From Flavobacterium cauense R2A-7 (GTDB lineage Bacteria; Bacteroidota; Bacteroidia; Flavobacteriales; Flavobacteriaceae): a stretch of 64,000 bases of DNA. The stretch is taken from contig NZ_AVBI01000001.1 in the NCBI RefSeq assembly GCF_000498475.1, positions 1 through 64,000 on the forward strand, read 5' to 3'. Every line of letters starts with the position of its first letter. Position 1 is the stretch's first letter. The translations under genes and the position numbers were made by a program. The notes beneath the pieces are model-generated. The model did no database searches. It was given only the letters and a program-made list of their open reading frames with translations, and had not been told where the DNA came from. Shown here in pieces: positions 16,914 through 25,609 of this stretch.

Positions 16914-17990
16914 TTATCTGTTGAATTGTATTTTCTTACCTACCGCTAGTTTTTGAGATTTAGCAAAAACACCACACATATGGAACAACATTCTGGCCCC
17001 TACATTTCCATCCCAATCATCGTCACCCGGAGCGACCTCTACCAAATCGAATCCGATAATTTCTTTATCGGTTTCTGCCAAGCGGCTCAACAAATAAGCT
17101 GCCTGTTCATAGGAGAACCCTCCAGGAACCGGTGTTCCCGTATTCGGACAATACCAAGGATACATTCCGTCGATATCAAACGAAACTGCAACTTTTCCCG
17201 GTAATGAAGCAATGATTTGGTCACATTGCGCTTCCCATGTTTTTCCTTCAAACGTTTCCTGTTTTAAATCCATATCAGTATGCACTAAAACACGATCTTT
17301 CAGGGCGACTTCTACTTCCTGTTCGCAGAAATCACGAATACCCACCTGAACGATTTTTGAGATTTGAGGAATCTGTAACGCATTATACATAATTGATGCA
17401 TGAGAATACGTAAATCCTTCATAAGCGATACGCAAATCCATGTGTGCATCCAGGTGCAGGATTCCAAAACTATCATATTTTGTTGCCAATGCCTGATAAT
17501 ACCCAAGCGGAGTACTGTGATCACCACCTAAAAGTGCTACTTTTTTTCCTTGGTTCATCCAATGCAAAACACGGTCTTTTACTTCGGCGTTCATTCCCTT
17601 ACAAGCCAAGTTGATTTTATCCAAATCCGATTGTAATGCCGGAAAAGCAGAAACATCTTCCCCTGCTTCCAGAGCTTCTATAATCGGCTGTGCCAATCCT
17701 TTGAATTTATGGGAATTTTTACTCCAATGTGCCGGAGCTTCATCCATATAAATCCCAAGTTTCCACAATTCCGGAAATTCCTGATGGTTTAAATCCACCT
17801 GAAAAGAAGCATCCATAATCGCTTCAGGGCCTTCCGAAGCACCAGCTCCGTAACTTACCGTCACTTCCCAAGGCACGGGAACAATGATAATTTCACTTTG
17901 TTCCGCTGAAAAAGGCAATCCAAAAACGGTTGCATCGGCCAAGCCGGGTTGACTCGGGTCAAAATTCTCTAAAATCTGTTCTTTTGTCAT
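16914..17990 (-). CDS. arginase/agmatinase family ureohydrolase
   Basis: A 358-residue member of the ureohydrolase superfamily. Manganese-ligand motifs are present: GGDHSTPLG, HLDAHMDLR and SFDIDGMYP. The family hydrolyses guanidino compounds (arginine, agmatine, formiminoglutamate, guanidinobutyrate); the substrate cannot be fixed from sequence alone. An N-terminal insert of about 60 residues with a second half-motif distinguishes it from classic agmatinases of about 300 residues and is common in Bacteroidota. It lies between the two kynurenine-pathway genes but has its own terminator. Confidence 0.8.
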   Translation of the reverse strand: MTKEQILENFDPSQPGLADATVFGLPFSAEQSEIIIVPVPWEVTVSYGAGASEGPEAIMDASFQVDLNHQEFPELWKLGIYMDEAPAHWSKNSHKFKGLAQPIIEALEAGEDVSAFPALQSDLDKINLACKGMNAEVKDRVLHWMNQGKKVALLGGDHSTPLGYYQALATKYDSFGILHLDAHMDLRIAYEGFTYSHASIMYNALQIPQISKIVQVGIRDFCEQEVEVALKDRVLVHTDMDLKQETFEGKTWEAQCDQIIASLPGKVAVSFDIDGMYPWYCPNTGTPVPGGFSYEQAAYLLSRLAETDKEIIGFDLVEVAPGDDDWDGNVGARMLFHMCGVFAKSQKLAVGKKIQFNR

Positions 17991-18130
17991 GATGTGTTTA
18001 CTGCATAATTTCGAACCACAAAGATACTTTATTTCATATATGTAAAATTTATTTTTTAGCGGTCATATATGTTATCGCTTTTATTTTTTAGTATTTGCTT
18101 GCGCAAACCTTTTGTTAATGGCGATTTCAC

Positions 18131-18159
18131 AAAAAAAGCCGAACGTTTTGTCCGGCTTT
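18131..18159 (-). terminator. terminator after the M4 peptidase gene
   Basis: On the minus strand AAAGCCG ... CGGCTTT (18135-18141 with 18153-18159) with a trailing T run, about 20 bases after the stop of the peptidase gene. Confidence 0.75.
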
Positions 18160-18181
18160 TGAAATATAAAATTAGCGTTGT

Positions 18182-20266
18182 TTATTGTTTCACAAATTTG
18201 TGAGACACTTTCGCATTGACAAAATAAACGGTATAAACCCCATTAGCCAATTTTGAAATATCAAGTACAGATTCATTGGTAACCAAAGCGCGCTGCATTA
18301 CATTTTGGCCAAGCATATTGTAAATTTCCACTTCTTCATTATCGAAATTATCTCCTTTAATCGTAATGGTCGAAGAAGCCGGATTAGGATAAATCATAAA
18401 AGTGTTTTTAACAAAATCATTGACTCCTAAATTGGATTGTACAACCAAGCTGAAATTACAGTTTACAGAAGTTCCGCTGGTGGCTGTCATTGTAATTGTA
18501 TGGGTTCCCACTCCAACTACACTACCCGGTACCGGACTTTGTGTTACAACCGCATCACAGTTTGAGTTGATGGCGTTGGCCAATCCAGAAAAATTAGGAA
18601 TGGTATAATTTCCGGCACCGTCAGCCGATACCGTTTGTGTTCCGGGACAATTGATTCGCAAAGGAATTGCCGGCATTACATAACCTGTTGCCGTAAATTT
18701 ATCGGTAAACACTTTTACATCGGCACAACTGTAATTCATATCGATAGCCGCCTGTCTTACAGCAATTGCTGCATTTTGCTGGTTTGTTGAGCTGTTTGTT
18801 AATGACAATCCTTCTAAGAAAGCCTTATCTGTTTTCTCGCGACCGATTACATCCCAAATTTTCATCAATGCAGTAGCCCATATCTGACCATCCGTATGGA
18901 TCTGATTCACCAAACCGCCGGGGTACAATGCGGTATAGTTGGTTATTCTTCCACCCCAACAGGCATTGTGACCGTCCCAGTTAAACATCCAATGATAAGC
19001 TGCATCAGAAGAAGTCCACTGACCTAAAGCTCTACTGTTCGATTGTGCCCAATAATCACCACTCCCTTCACTCAGACCGTTAACTTGTGACAAAGAACCA
19101 CCGGTAACCCAATCGTGCAAACCATGTCCCAGCTCGTGCCAAATTACATCCCCGTCTTCACCATCGTCTACACAACCTTCTCCAAACACCAGTGTTCCAT
19201 TGGTATAATGGGAGTTATCCGCACCATTTTCACCAGAAGGATCAAACCAAAGCACACCGGAATTGGTTAAAGGCCTACAAGGAATCCCTAAGGTTTCATT
19301 GATATAGCGCAAACTTTTGTCGGTATGATAGAATACATTGGTCGCCTCGAAAGCATCATTGTTCCGATTAAAACTAAAATCGCTGGTGGCTTGCGTAAAC
19401 AAACCTTTATTTGGGTTCTCCAGATTTTTAATTTCCACGTAAGAGCTTTTCAATTTATAAACCCCAGCCGTTAAATCAATTTCAGGCAAGGTTACTGAAG
19501 ATCGTGCAGCATCCAGAGAAGCATTTGTAGCATCATTTCCGTCCACATAATTACCTCCGTAGGCAACATGTGCAACCGAAAGCGGGTCGGAACTGTAAAC
19601 CATTCCCGTACCGCCTACAAATCCTAAAGCTGTAGCGCTTTCTTTAGGCATAAAATATTTCTGCTCTTTTTTATCTGACGCTTTAAAATTGTGATCGTGT
19701 GAAGCAGTACAGCTGTTTCCGCAGTAAATCGCTATATCTTTCACGCTGATAATTTCCCCTGTATTAGCATCAACGATGGTTTCCCAACTTCCGGATTTAG
19801 TTTCAAAATTGGTCACTACCCGGTATACTAATTTCGTAGCACCGGTTTTGTTATAAACAAATAATTTAGTTTCCTGATAAGTTACCATCCCGGAAACCTC
19901 TACGGCTTTGTCTGCCAATTCGATAGCTTGTTCTTTGGAAATTTGAGGTATGGTATTGATAACGTTCACACCTTTATCAACATTAAAATCGGAATGTGTA
20001 ATTGCTCCCGAAGGCGAAAAATGAATTACGATTTCCGTATCAAAAACAGGAACTTCATTTATCATCTGCTGAAAGCGCAAAGTTTCCCCTGATACACTTT
20101 TGCGAACGAACCGAAGAGACAAGTCACGTTCTGAGGCAAGATTTAATTCTTTCGCATTGGATTTAATCCATTCGCGTGCAGTTTTTTCCTTCTCGGATGT
20201 TTGGGCGTTCGAAAACAACGAAAACCCCAACAATAAAACCGCTACACTAAGTAGTTGTTTTTTCAT
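18182..20266 (-). CDS. secreted M4 family (thermolysin-like) metallopeptidase with T9SS sorting domain
   Basis: A 694-residue secreted zinc protease. It has a Sec signal peptide (LFSNAQ), an FTP/PepSY propeptide (about 25-190), the peptidase domain with HELGH (His377, His381) and the third ligand region GLSEGSGDYWAQ, a beta-sandwich region (about 545-615), and a C-terminal type A sorting domain (MIYPNPASSTITIKG ... VYTVYFVNAKVSHKFVKQ) for type IX secretion. The open frame extends to a TTG at 20344, but the signal peptide starts at the ATG at 20266. It is probably exported, activated by loss of the propeptide, and used for protein degradation outside the cell. Confidence 0.9.
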   Translation of the reverse strand: MKKQLLSVAVLLLGFSLFSNAQTSEKEKTAREWIKSNAKELNLASERDLSLRFVRKSVSGETLRFQQMINEVPVFDTEIVIHFSPSGAITHSDFNVDKGVNVINTIPQISKEQAIELADKAVEVSGMVTYQETKLFVYNKTGATKLVYRVVTNFETKSGSWETIVDANTGEIISVKDIAIYCGNSCTASHDHNFKASDKKEQKYFMPKESATALGFVGGTGMVYSSDPLSVAHVAYGGNYVDGNDATNASLDAARSSVTLPEIDLTAGVYKLKSSYVEIKNLENPNKGLFTQATSDFSFNRNNDAFEATNVFYHTDKSLRYINETLGIPCRPLTNSGVLWFDPSGENGADNSHYTNGTLVFGEGCVDDGEDGDVIWHELGHGLHDWVTGGSLSQVNGLSEGSGDYWAQSNSRALGQWTSSDAAYHWMFNWDGHNACWGGRITNYTALYPGGLVNQIHTDGQIWATALMKIWDVIGREKTDKAFLEGLSLTNSSTNQQNAAIAVRQAAIDMNYSCADVKVFTDKFTATGYVMPAIPLRINCPGTQTVSADGAGNYTIPNFSGLANAINSNCDAVVTQSPVPGSVVGVGTHTITMTATSGTSVNCNFSLVVQSNLGVNDFVKNTFMIYPNPASSTITIKGDNFDNEEVEIYNMLGQNVMQRALVTNESVLDISKLANGVYTVYFVNAKVSHKFVKQ

Positions 20267-20353
20267 TTTTGGTTGTTTTTTAGTTAAGTTGTTACAAATA
20301 AAACAAAAATATTTGAAATTCAACACTATATAACTAAAAAACAACCGTATAAC

Positions 20354-21631
20354 TTATTTACAGATTCCTTTTTTTAAAATCTGACCGAATTCATACATGT
20401 CTTCAAAAGAACAATAAAGTGGTGCCGGAGCCAAACGGATTACATTGGGTTCACGCCAATCGGTGATTACACCGTTTTTCATCAGATAATCAAACAAATC
20501 ACGACCCTGACCATGAAGAAAAACAGACAACTGACACCCTCTTTCTTCCTGACTTGAAGGCGTAATCACTTCGAATTCGGTACCTTCAATCTCTTTGTCC
20601 ACTTCATGAAGTATAAACTCGAGATATGCAGTAATCAGATTTCGTTTTGCGATTATTTTTTCCATTCCTATTTCGGAAAACATTTCCACGGAAGCCAAGT
20701 AAGGCGCTAATGACAATATCGGCAAGTTACTGATTTGCCATCCGTCAGCACCGTGAACAGGATCAAAATCAGGCTCCATTTTAAATCGGCGTTCTTTATT
20801 ATGTCCGTACCATCCGGCGAATCTCGGCAAATCGGCATTGTTATGATGTTTTTCATGAATGAAACAACCCGATGCATTGCCCGGTCCTGAATTCATGTAT
20901 TTGTAACTGCACCAAACGGCAAAATCGACATCCCAATCGTGAAGTTTCAATTCGATGTTTCCGGCGGCATGTGCCAAATCCCATCCCACATACGCTCCTT
21001 GCTTATGCCCTGCAGCAGTAATGGTTTTCATATCAAAAACCTGTCCAGTATAATAATTAACTCCTCCTATTAAAACCAAGGCCAGAGCATCGCCAACCTC
21101 CTCAATTTTAGCCAAAACATCTTCCAGACGGATGTTATGCTCTCCTTCGCGGCGTTTAATTTCAACTATGGCGTCTTTAGGATCCAACCCGTGAAATTTC
21201 ACTTGGCTTTGAAACATATACTGATCGCTTGGAAAGGCTTTTTCCTCGCAAATAATTTTATATTTTTTTGCAGTGGGTCTGTAAAACGAAACCATCATTA
21301 AATGAAGATTTACCGTTAGTGTATTCATTACGGTGATTTCGCAGGGTTTTGCCCCTACTATGACGCTTAATGGAGCCGCAAAACGTTCGTGATAGTCCCA
21401 CCAGGGTTTTTCGGAATAAAAATGACCTTCAACAGCAAGATTGGCCCAATCCGTCATCACCTCATCCACATAGGTTTTCGTACGTTTGGATTGCAATCCA
21501 AGAGAATTTCCTGTAAAATAAATCACCTCTTTACCGTTAACTTTAGGGAAAAAGAATTCATCTCTATAGTTTCGCAACTCGTCCTTAGCGTCGAGTTGTT
21601 GTGCAAATTCACGTGTATTTTCGAAATTCAT
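20354..21631 (-). CDS. kynU: kynureninase
   Basis: A 425-residue PLP-dependent enzyme that cleaves kynurenine or 3-hydroxykynurenine to (hydroxy)anthranilate and alanine. The lysine that binds PLP is in CSYKYMNSGPG (Lys244), preceded by GWDLAHAAGN with the PLP-interacting Asp. Family motifs TGNSLGLQ and GWYGHN are present and the length is usual. A TTG one codon upstream (21634) is also in frame; the ATG is preferred. With kmo it gives two consecutive steps of tryptophan breakdown. Confidence 0.92.
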   Translation of the reverse strand: MNFENTREFAQQLDAKDELRNYRDEFFFPKVNGKEVIYFTGNSLGLQSKRTKTYVDEVMTDWANLAVEGHFYSEKPWWDYHERFAAPLSVIVGAKPCEITVMNTLTVNLHLMMVSFYRPTAKKYKIICEEKAFPSDQYMFQSQVKFHGLDPKDAIVEIKRREGEHNIRLEDVLAKIEEVGDALALVLIGGVNYYTGQVFDMKTITAAGHKQGAYVGWDLAHAAGNIELKLHDWDVDFAVWCSYKYMNSGPGNASGCFIHEKHHNNADLPRFAGWYGHNKERRFKMEPDFDPVHGADGWQISNLPILSLAPYLASVEMFSEIGMEKIIAKRNLITAYLEFILHEVDKEIEGTEFEVITPSSQEERGCQLSVFLHGQGRDLFDYLMKNGVITDWREPNVIRLAPAPLYCSFEDMYEFGQILKKGICK

Positions 21632-21884
21632 CAATCATCTTTTAAAATAGGGGGTAAAAATAAGAAAAAATAAGAATTGGCACTTATATTTAGACGGAAG
21701 AATTTTAACATTTTTATAACACTTTAGAGAATTTCGTTAAGAAAGCCAATCACTTAATCACAATCGAAATCACAATGTTAAATCTTCTTGCTATTTGGGT
21801 TTCCAAGATGTTTTTCAAACAAAAACAATCAAACTATATTTTACCAGCAGATTAATTATATTTGATTTTCAAATCAAATACATC

Positions 21885-22325
21885 ATGAAATATACTTGTG
21901 AGATTAAAATCAATAGGCCCATTGAAAAAGTAATTGCCCTGTTTGACAATCCTGACAACCTAAAGAAGTGGATGGAAGGCTTAGAGCATTTTGAGCACCT
22001 CTCCGGAGAAGCGGGACACCCCGGAGCAAAATCCCGTTTAAAATTCAAAATGGGAAAACGTGAAATGGAAATGATTGAAACCATAACCGTTCGTAACCTT
22101 CCGGAGGAATTTTCGGGAACATACGAAATGAACGGCGTATTTAATATTGTGAAAAATAAATTTATCACAGTTTCTGAAAACGAAACAAAATATGTAACCG
22201 AACAGGAATTCCGGTTCCAAAACACTATGATGAAACTCATGGGATTTTTATTGCCCGGCATGTTCAAGAAACAAAGCATGAAATACCTGGAAAGTTTTAA
22301 AAAATTTGTTGAAAGTCAGCCATAA
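21885..22325 (+). CDS. SRPBCC (START-like) family protein
   Basis: A 146-residue single-domain protein of the polyketide cyclase/START-like fold: KINRPIEKVIALFDNPDNLKKWMEGL at the start, a beta-rich middle and a long C-terminal helix with KQSMKYLESFKKFVES. The domain binds hydrophobic ligands; the ligand is unknown. The frame is open from 21795, but the ATG at 21885 fits the fold. It stands alone on the plus strand between kynU and queA. Confidence 0.75.
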   Translation: MKYTCEIKINRPIEKVIALFDNPDNLKKWMEGLEHFEHLSGEAGHPGAKSRLKFKMGKREMEMIETITVRNLPEEFSGTYEMNGVFNIVKNKFITVSENETKYVTEQEFRFQNTMMKLMGFLLPGMFKKQSMKYLESFKKFVESQP

Positions 22326-22359
22326 AAAAAAGCGTTTGCCTAGGCGAACGCTTTTTTTT
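22324..22359. terminator. bidirectional terminator hairpin
   Basis: A-run, GCGTTTG, six-base loop, CGAACGC (one T-G pair), T-run, between the convergent SRPBCC gene and queA. Confidence 0.75.
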
Positions 22360-22375
22360 ATTGTTTATCCTTTGA

Positions 22376-23425
22376 TTATAAAATCAGCATGGCATCACCA
22401 TAGGAATAGAATTTATACCCTTCTTTGATGGCTTCATCATAAGCTTTACGCATTAAATCGTGTCCGCAAAATGCTGAAATCATCATTAACAACGTAGATT
22501 TTGGTGTATGGAAATTCGTAATCATGCAATCCGCAACACTGAAATCATACGGAGGGAAGATGAATTTATTCGTCCAGCCTTCAAAAGCGTTTAAGGTTCT
22601 GGAAGACGAAACCGAACTTTCCATCGCACGCATTGTGGTGGTTCCCACAGCACAAACACGTTTCTTATTCACTTTGGCTTTGTTTACGATATCACAAGCC
22701 TCTTGAGAAATTTTCAATTCTTCAGAATCCATTTTGTGTTTTGATAAATCTTCCACTTCTACCGGATTGAACGTTCCCAAACCTACATGAAGGGTTACTT
22801 CCGCAAATTCAACACCTTTTATTTCAAGACGTTTCATTAAGTGCTTCGAAAAATGTAAACCGGCAGTTGGTGCCGCTACCGCACCTTCTTCTTTAGCATA
22901 AATGGTTTGGTAACGTTCGGCATCTTCCGGAGTTACTTCACGGTTGATGTATTTTGGAATCGGAGTTTCACCCAATTCTAATAATTTTGCTCTGAATTCT
23001 TCATAAGAACCGTCGTATAAGAAACGTAATGTTCTCCCACGGGAAGTTGTATTATCGATAACTTCAGCCACTAACGAATCGTCATCACCGAAATACAATT
23101 TGTTTCCGATACGGATTTTTCTTGCCGGATCTACCAATACATCCCAAAGACGTTGTTCTGCATTCAATTCTCTCAACAAAAACACTTCGATTCTTGCACC
23201 GGTTTTTTCTTTATTTCCGTAAAGACGTGCCGGGAAAACCTTGGTATTGTTAAGCACCATAACATCGCCTTCTCCAAAATAATCCAAAACATCTTTGAAC
23301 AACTTGTGCTCGATGGTTTGTGTTTTTCTGTTCACAACCATTAAACGGGCTTCGTCTCTGTTTTCTGCTGGATATTCGGCTAAAAGTTCTGCCGGAAGGT
23401 TAAAATTGAAATTTGATAACTTCAT
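22376..23425 (-). CDS. queA: tRNA preQ1(34) S-adenosylmethionine ribosyltransferase-isomerase
   Basis: A 349-residue QueA that moves the ribosyl group of SAM onto preQ1 in tRNA to give epoxyqueuosine. Typical stretches are [41 protein letters not shown] and [20 protein letters not shown]. Length matches the family. It has a good Bacteroidota promoter. queE at 5121 serves an earlier step. Confidence 0.95.
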   Translation of the reverse strand: MKLSNFNFNLPAELLAEYPAENRDEARLMVVNRKTQTIEHKLFKDVLDYFGEGDVMVLNNTKVFPARLYGNKEKTGARIEVFLLRELNAEQRLWDVLVDPARKIRIGNKLYFGDDDSLVAEVIDNTTSRGRTLRFLYDGSYEEFRAKLLELGETPIPKYINREVTPEDAERYQTIYAKEEGAVAAPTAGLHFSKHLMKRLEIKGVEFAEVTLHVGLGTFNPVEVEDLSKHKMDSEELKISQEACDIVNKAKVNKKRVCAVGTTTMRAMESSVSSSRTLNAFEGWTNKFIFPPYDFSVADCMITNFHTPKSTLLMMISAFCGHDLMRKAYDEAIKEGYKFYSYGDAMLIL

Positions 23426-23447
23426 TTTATATCTTTTAAATTGACTG

Positions 23448-23479
23448 CAAATATACTATCGCAAAATAGGGGTTGTCAA
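23448..23479 (-). promoter_or_regulatory. predicted promoter of queA
   Basis: On the minus strand TTG (23477-23479), 21 bases and TATATTTG (23448-23455) match the Bacteroidota consensus with a slightly long spacer. The start of the transcript would lie some 15 bases before the ATG. Confidence 0.5.
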
Positions 23480-23542
23480 GTAAATGCCTATTTATTTTCA
23501 ACATCCCTTGCCAACCCCACTAAAAACTAAAACTTAACGCAA

Positions 23543-25414
23543 CTATTTAATGATAATTTTCTTTGTTGTGCTGTTATTTTCAACGTCCTGAATTGCAACC
23601 ACGTACATTCCTGCCGCCAAACCGGAAACATTGATTTGTTTTTGATTGGATGAAAGTACTTTTTGCCCCTGAATTGTATAAATCTCAACCGATTGAATTT
23701 CTAAAGCGGTTTCAAGTGTTAAAATATTATGAACCGGATTAGGATAAAGCTTCACTTCTAAACTATTTTGACTGAAATTCGATGCCGATAAAGTGTTATT
23801 GGTATATAAATTTGAAATTTGTGTATCCGACAAAACATAATTATAAATTTTCAAATCGTCTATTGCACCGTTAAAGTTCAATTCACCCCCAACTCCAACT
23901 CCGAGTTTAAATAAATCATTATTATTTAGTGTATTCCACGTTTTTAGAACTCCTGTAAGCAACGCTCCGTTTTTATAGATTTTAGCAGTTGTTCCGTCAT
24001 AAGTGTAAGTAAAATGATACCATACTCCTTGTACGTTTGCAGAAGGCGCTTGCAAATTATTAGCATAACCAAAAAAATCAACATAAGAAGCATTAAAAGA
24101 ACCACCACAAGCGTTACTTGTATTAGATTGCCCATAAGAGAATGTCATATTATAAGGAGTTTGAATCGTATTTAATTTTGCCCAAAAAGCAATGGTTCTT
24201 GGTAAATTCCCGTAAGGAAGTCCGGTAACCGTAGCTGTTGTACCTGTGTTGGCAATATTAATGGCTCGGTTTGCAACACCATGCCTGTCGGTTGTAAAAG
24301 ATATTCCTGCATTCGAGGCAAAAGGAGCTGCTCCTAATAAATTTGTATAAACATTGTCAAAACTATACTCAGCAATGGTTTGCGGACTTGGCGCTCCGGA
24401 AGGAGGCAGAATTTTTCTTATATTGTTATTGCCGTAATCTGCTAAATAAAGAATATTGTTTACCCTATCAATCGCTAAACCAGTTATTGTACCAAATGTT
24501 GCCACAGAAACATCGCCATTAGTTGTTCCATTAAAACCACGGCCGGCATAAGTAGTAACATCAGCAGAAGGTGTTATCTTTCTGATTCTATAATTATGTG
24601 TGTCAGCCACATAAAGATTGTTATTACTATCTGTAACAATTGCGCTGATTCCATTATTAAATCTAGCATTTGCACCATTACCATCAAGATAACCTTGAGT
24701 CCCTCCTGCAAAAGTAGTTACAACTCCGGCTGGTGTAATTTTTCTAATTCTGCAATTTTCTCCCACATAAACATTCCCGGAAGCATCTACTGCGATACCC
24801 GACGGATAGCTAAATTGTGCCGCTGACCCTGTTCCATCCGCATAGCCATTGGTAGAACCCGCTAATGTTGTAACAACACCCGCTGAAGATATTTTCCTCA
24901 CCCTATTATTATACATATCCGACACATATAAATTACCCGATGCGTCAATGGTTAAACCATAAGGCATATAAAATTGGGCAGCAGTTCCAACACCGTCAGC
25001 AGTACCTTGTGTTCCTCCTGCAAAAGTTGTTACCACTCCCGAAGAGGTAATTTTTCGAATACAATTATTTTCGGGATCACACACAAATGTATTGTTAAAT
25101 CCATCTCTGGCAACTCCGGCAACACTTCCGAATTTAGCAGCAGCTCCTGTAGCATTAACAAAACCATAAGTACTTCCCGCCAACAAACTTGTTGAATTGT
25201 CAGAAAATATTTTTCTCACTTTATAATTTCCTTGATCTGTTACTACAACAGCGCCACCTCCATCAAAAGCGATACCATAGGGATAACTGAATTGTGCCGC
25301 CGTTCCAATTCCTTCTGCATATCCCTGAGTAGCACCAGCCATGGTTGAAATTGTTTGAGCATTTAACATACTGCAAAACAGTACCAATAAAAAAGAGAAT
25401 AATTTTGTTTTCAT
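23543..25414 (-). CDS. secreted NHL-repeat / LamG-domain protein with T9SS sorting domain
   Basis: A 623-residue secreted protein: signal peptide (MLNAQ), at least five NHL repeats (about residues 20-330) with the recurrent pattern GVVTTFAGGTQG...GTAAQFxxPxGIAVDASGNVYV, a LamG-like jelly-roll domain (about 345-525, RTIAFWAKLN and GAIDDLKIYN) and a C-terminal type A sorting domain (KLYPNPVHNILTLE to the end). NHL repeats form a beta-propeller. It is probably exported by type IX secretion to the cell surface. Antisense frames over the repeats are artefacts of their codon pattern. It is divergent from the histidine kinase at 25610. Confidence 0.85.
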   Translation of the reverse strand: MKTKLFSFLLVLFCSMLNAQTISTMAGATQGYAEGIGTAAQFSYPYGIAFDGGGAVVVTDQGNYKVRKIFSDNSTSLLAGSTYGFVNATGAAAKFGSVAGVARDGFNNTFVCDPENNCIRKITSSGVVTTFAGGTQGTADGVGTAAQFYMPYGLTIDASGNLYVSDMYNNRVRKISSAGVVTTLAGSTNGYADGTGSAAQFSYPSGIAVDASGNVYVGENCRIRKITPAGVVTTFAGGTQGYLDGNGANARFNNGISAIVTDSNNNLYVADTHNYRIRKITPSADVTTYAGRGFNGTTNGDVSVATFGTITGLAIDRVNNILYLADYGNNNIRKILPPSGAPSPQTIAEYSFDNVYTNLLGAAPFASNAGISFTTDRHGVANRAINIANTGTTATVTGLPYGNLPRTIAFWAKLNTIQTPYNMTFSYGQSNTSNACGGSFNASYVDFFGYANNLQAPSANVQGVWYHFTYTYDGTTAKIYKNGALLTGVLKTWNTLNNNDLFKLGVGVGGELNFNGAIDDLKIYNYVLSDTQISNLYTNNTLSASNFSQNSLEVKLYPNPVHNILTLETALEIQSVEIYTIQGQKVLSSNQKQINVSGLAAGMYVVAIQDVENNSTTKKIIIK

Positions 25415-25474
25415 AATTAACCTGTTAAAATTTTGAGTAAAAGTAGTAGTCGCTTTCTTCTTAAAATGACAGAG

Positions 25475-25564
25475 TTAACGAAACCCCTTTTTGGGTTAAC
25501 AAAACGCAAATCGGAACTATTTGCCACCTTTCCTTAACTGAAACCCGTTTTTCATTAACTCAAG
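25475..25564 (+). promoter_or_regulatory. four direct repeats, candidate LytTR regulator sites
   Basis: TTAACnnAAR occurs four times on the plus strand, at 25475, 25496, 25534 and 25555, as two pairs each spaced exactly 21 bases start to start. LytTR-type regulators are known to bind pairs of about 9-base direct repeats separated by 12-13 bases, that is 21-22 bases apart. The block lies in the divergent gap between the NHL gene and the kinase-LytTR operon, and its right end abuts the predicted -33 element of the kinase promoter, a typical activator position. Binding is inferred. Confidence 0.55.
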
Positions 25565-25566
25565 AT

Positions 25567-25595
25567 TTGATATCTTCGTTATATACTTACATTTG
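25567..25595 (+). promoter_or_regulatory. predicted promoter of the histidine kinase operon
   Basis: TTG at 25567-25569, an 18-base spacer and TACATTTG at 25588-25595 match the Bacteroidota consensus. The transcript would start near 25602, only about 8 bases before the apparent TTG start codon, so the mRNA is nearly leaderless. Confidence 0.6.
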
Positions 25596-25609
25596 AACAA
25601 ATTCTGACC

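Noticed and set aside
24596..25195. Plus-strand open frames rich in Ser, Asn and Thr opposite the NHL gene
   Set aside because: They are complements of the NHL repeats on the real gene and recur because the repeats recur.
25459..25500. Perfect-looking palindrome GTTAAC...GTTAAC as a terminator
   Set aside because: No T tract and placed in a divergent promoter region; the direct-repeat reading with 21-base spacing explains both halves and the second block better.
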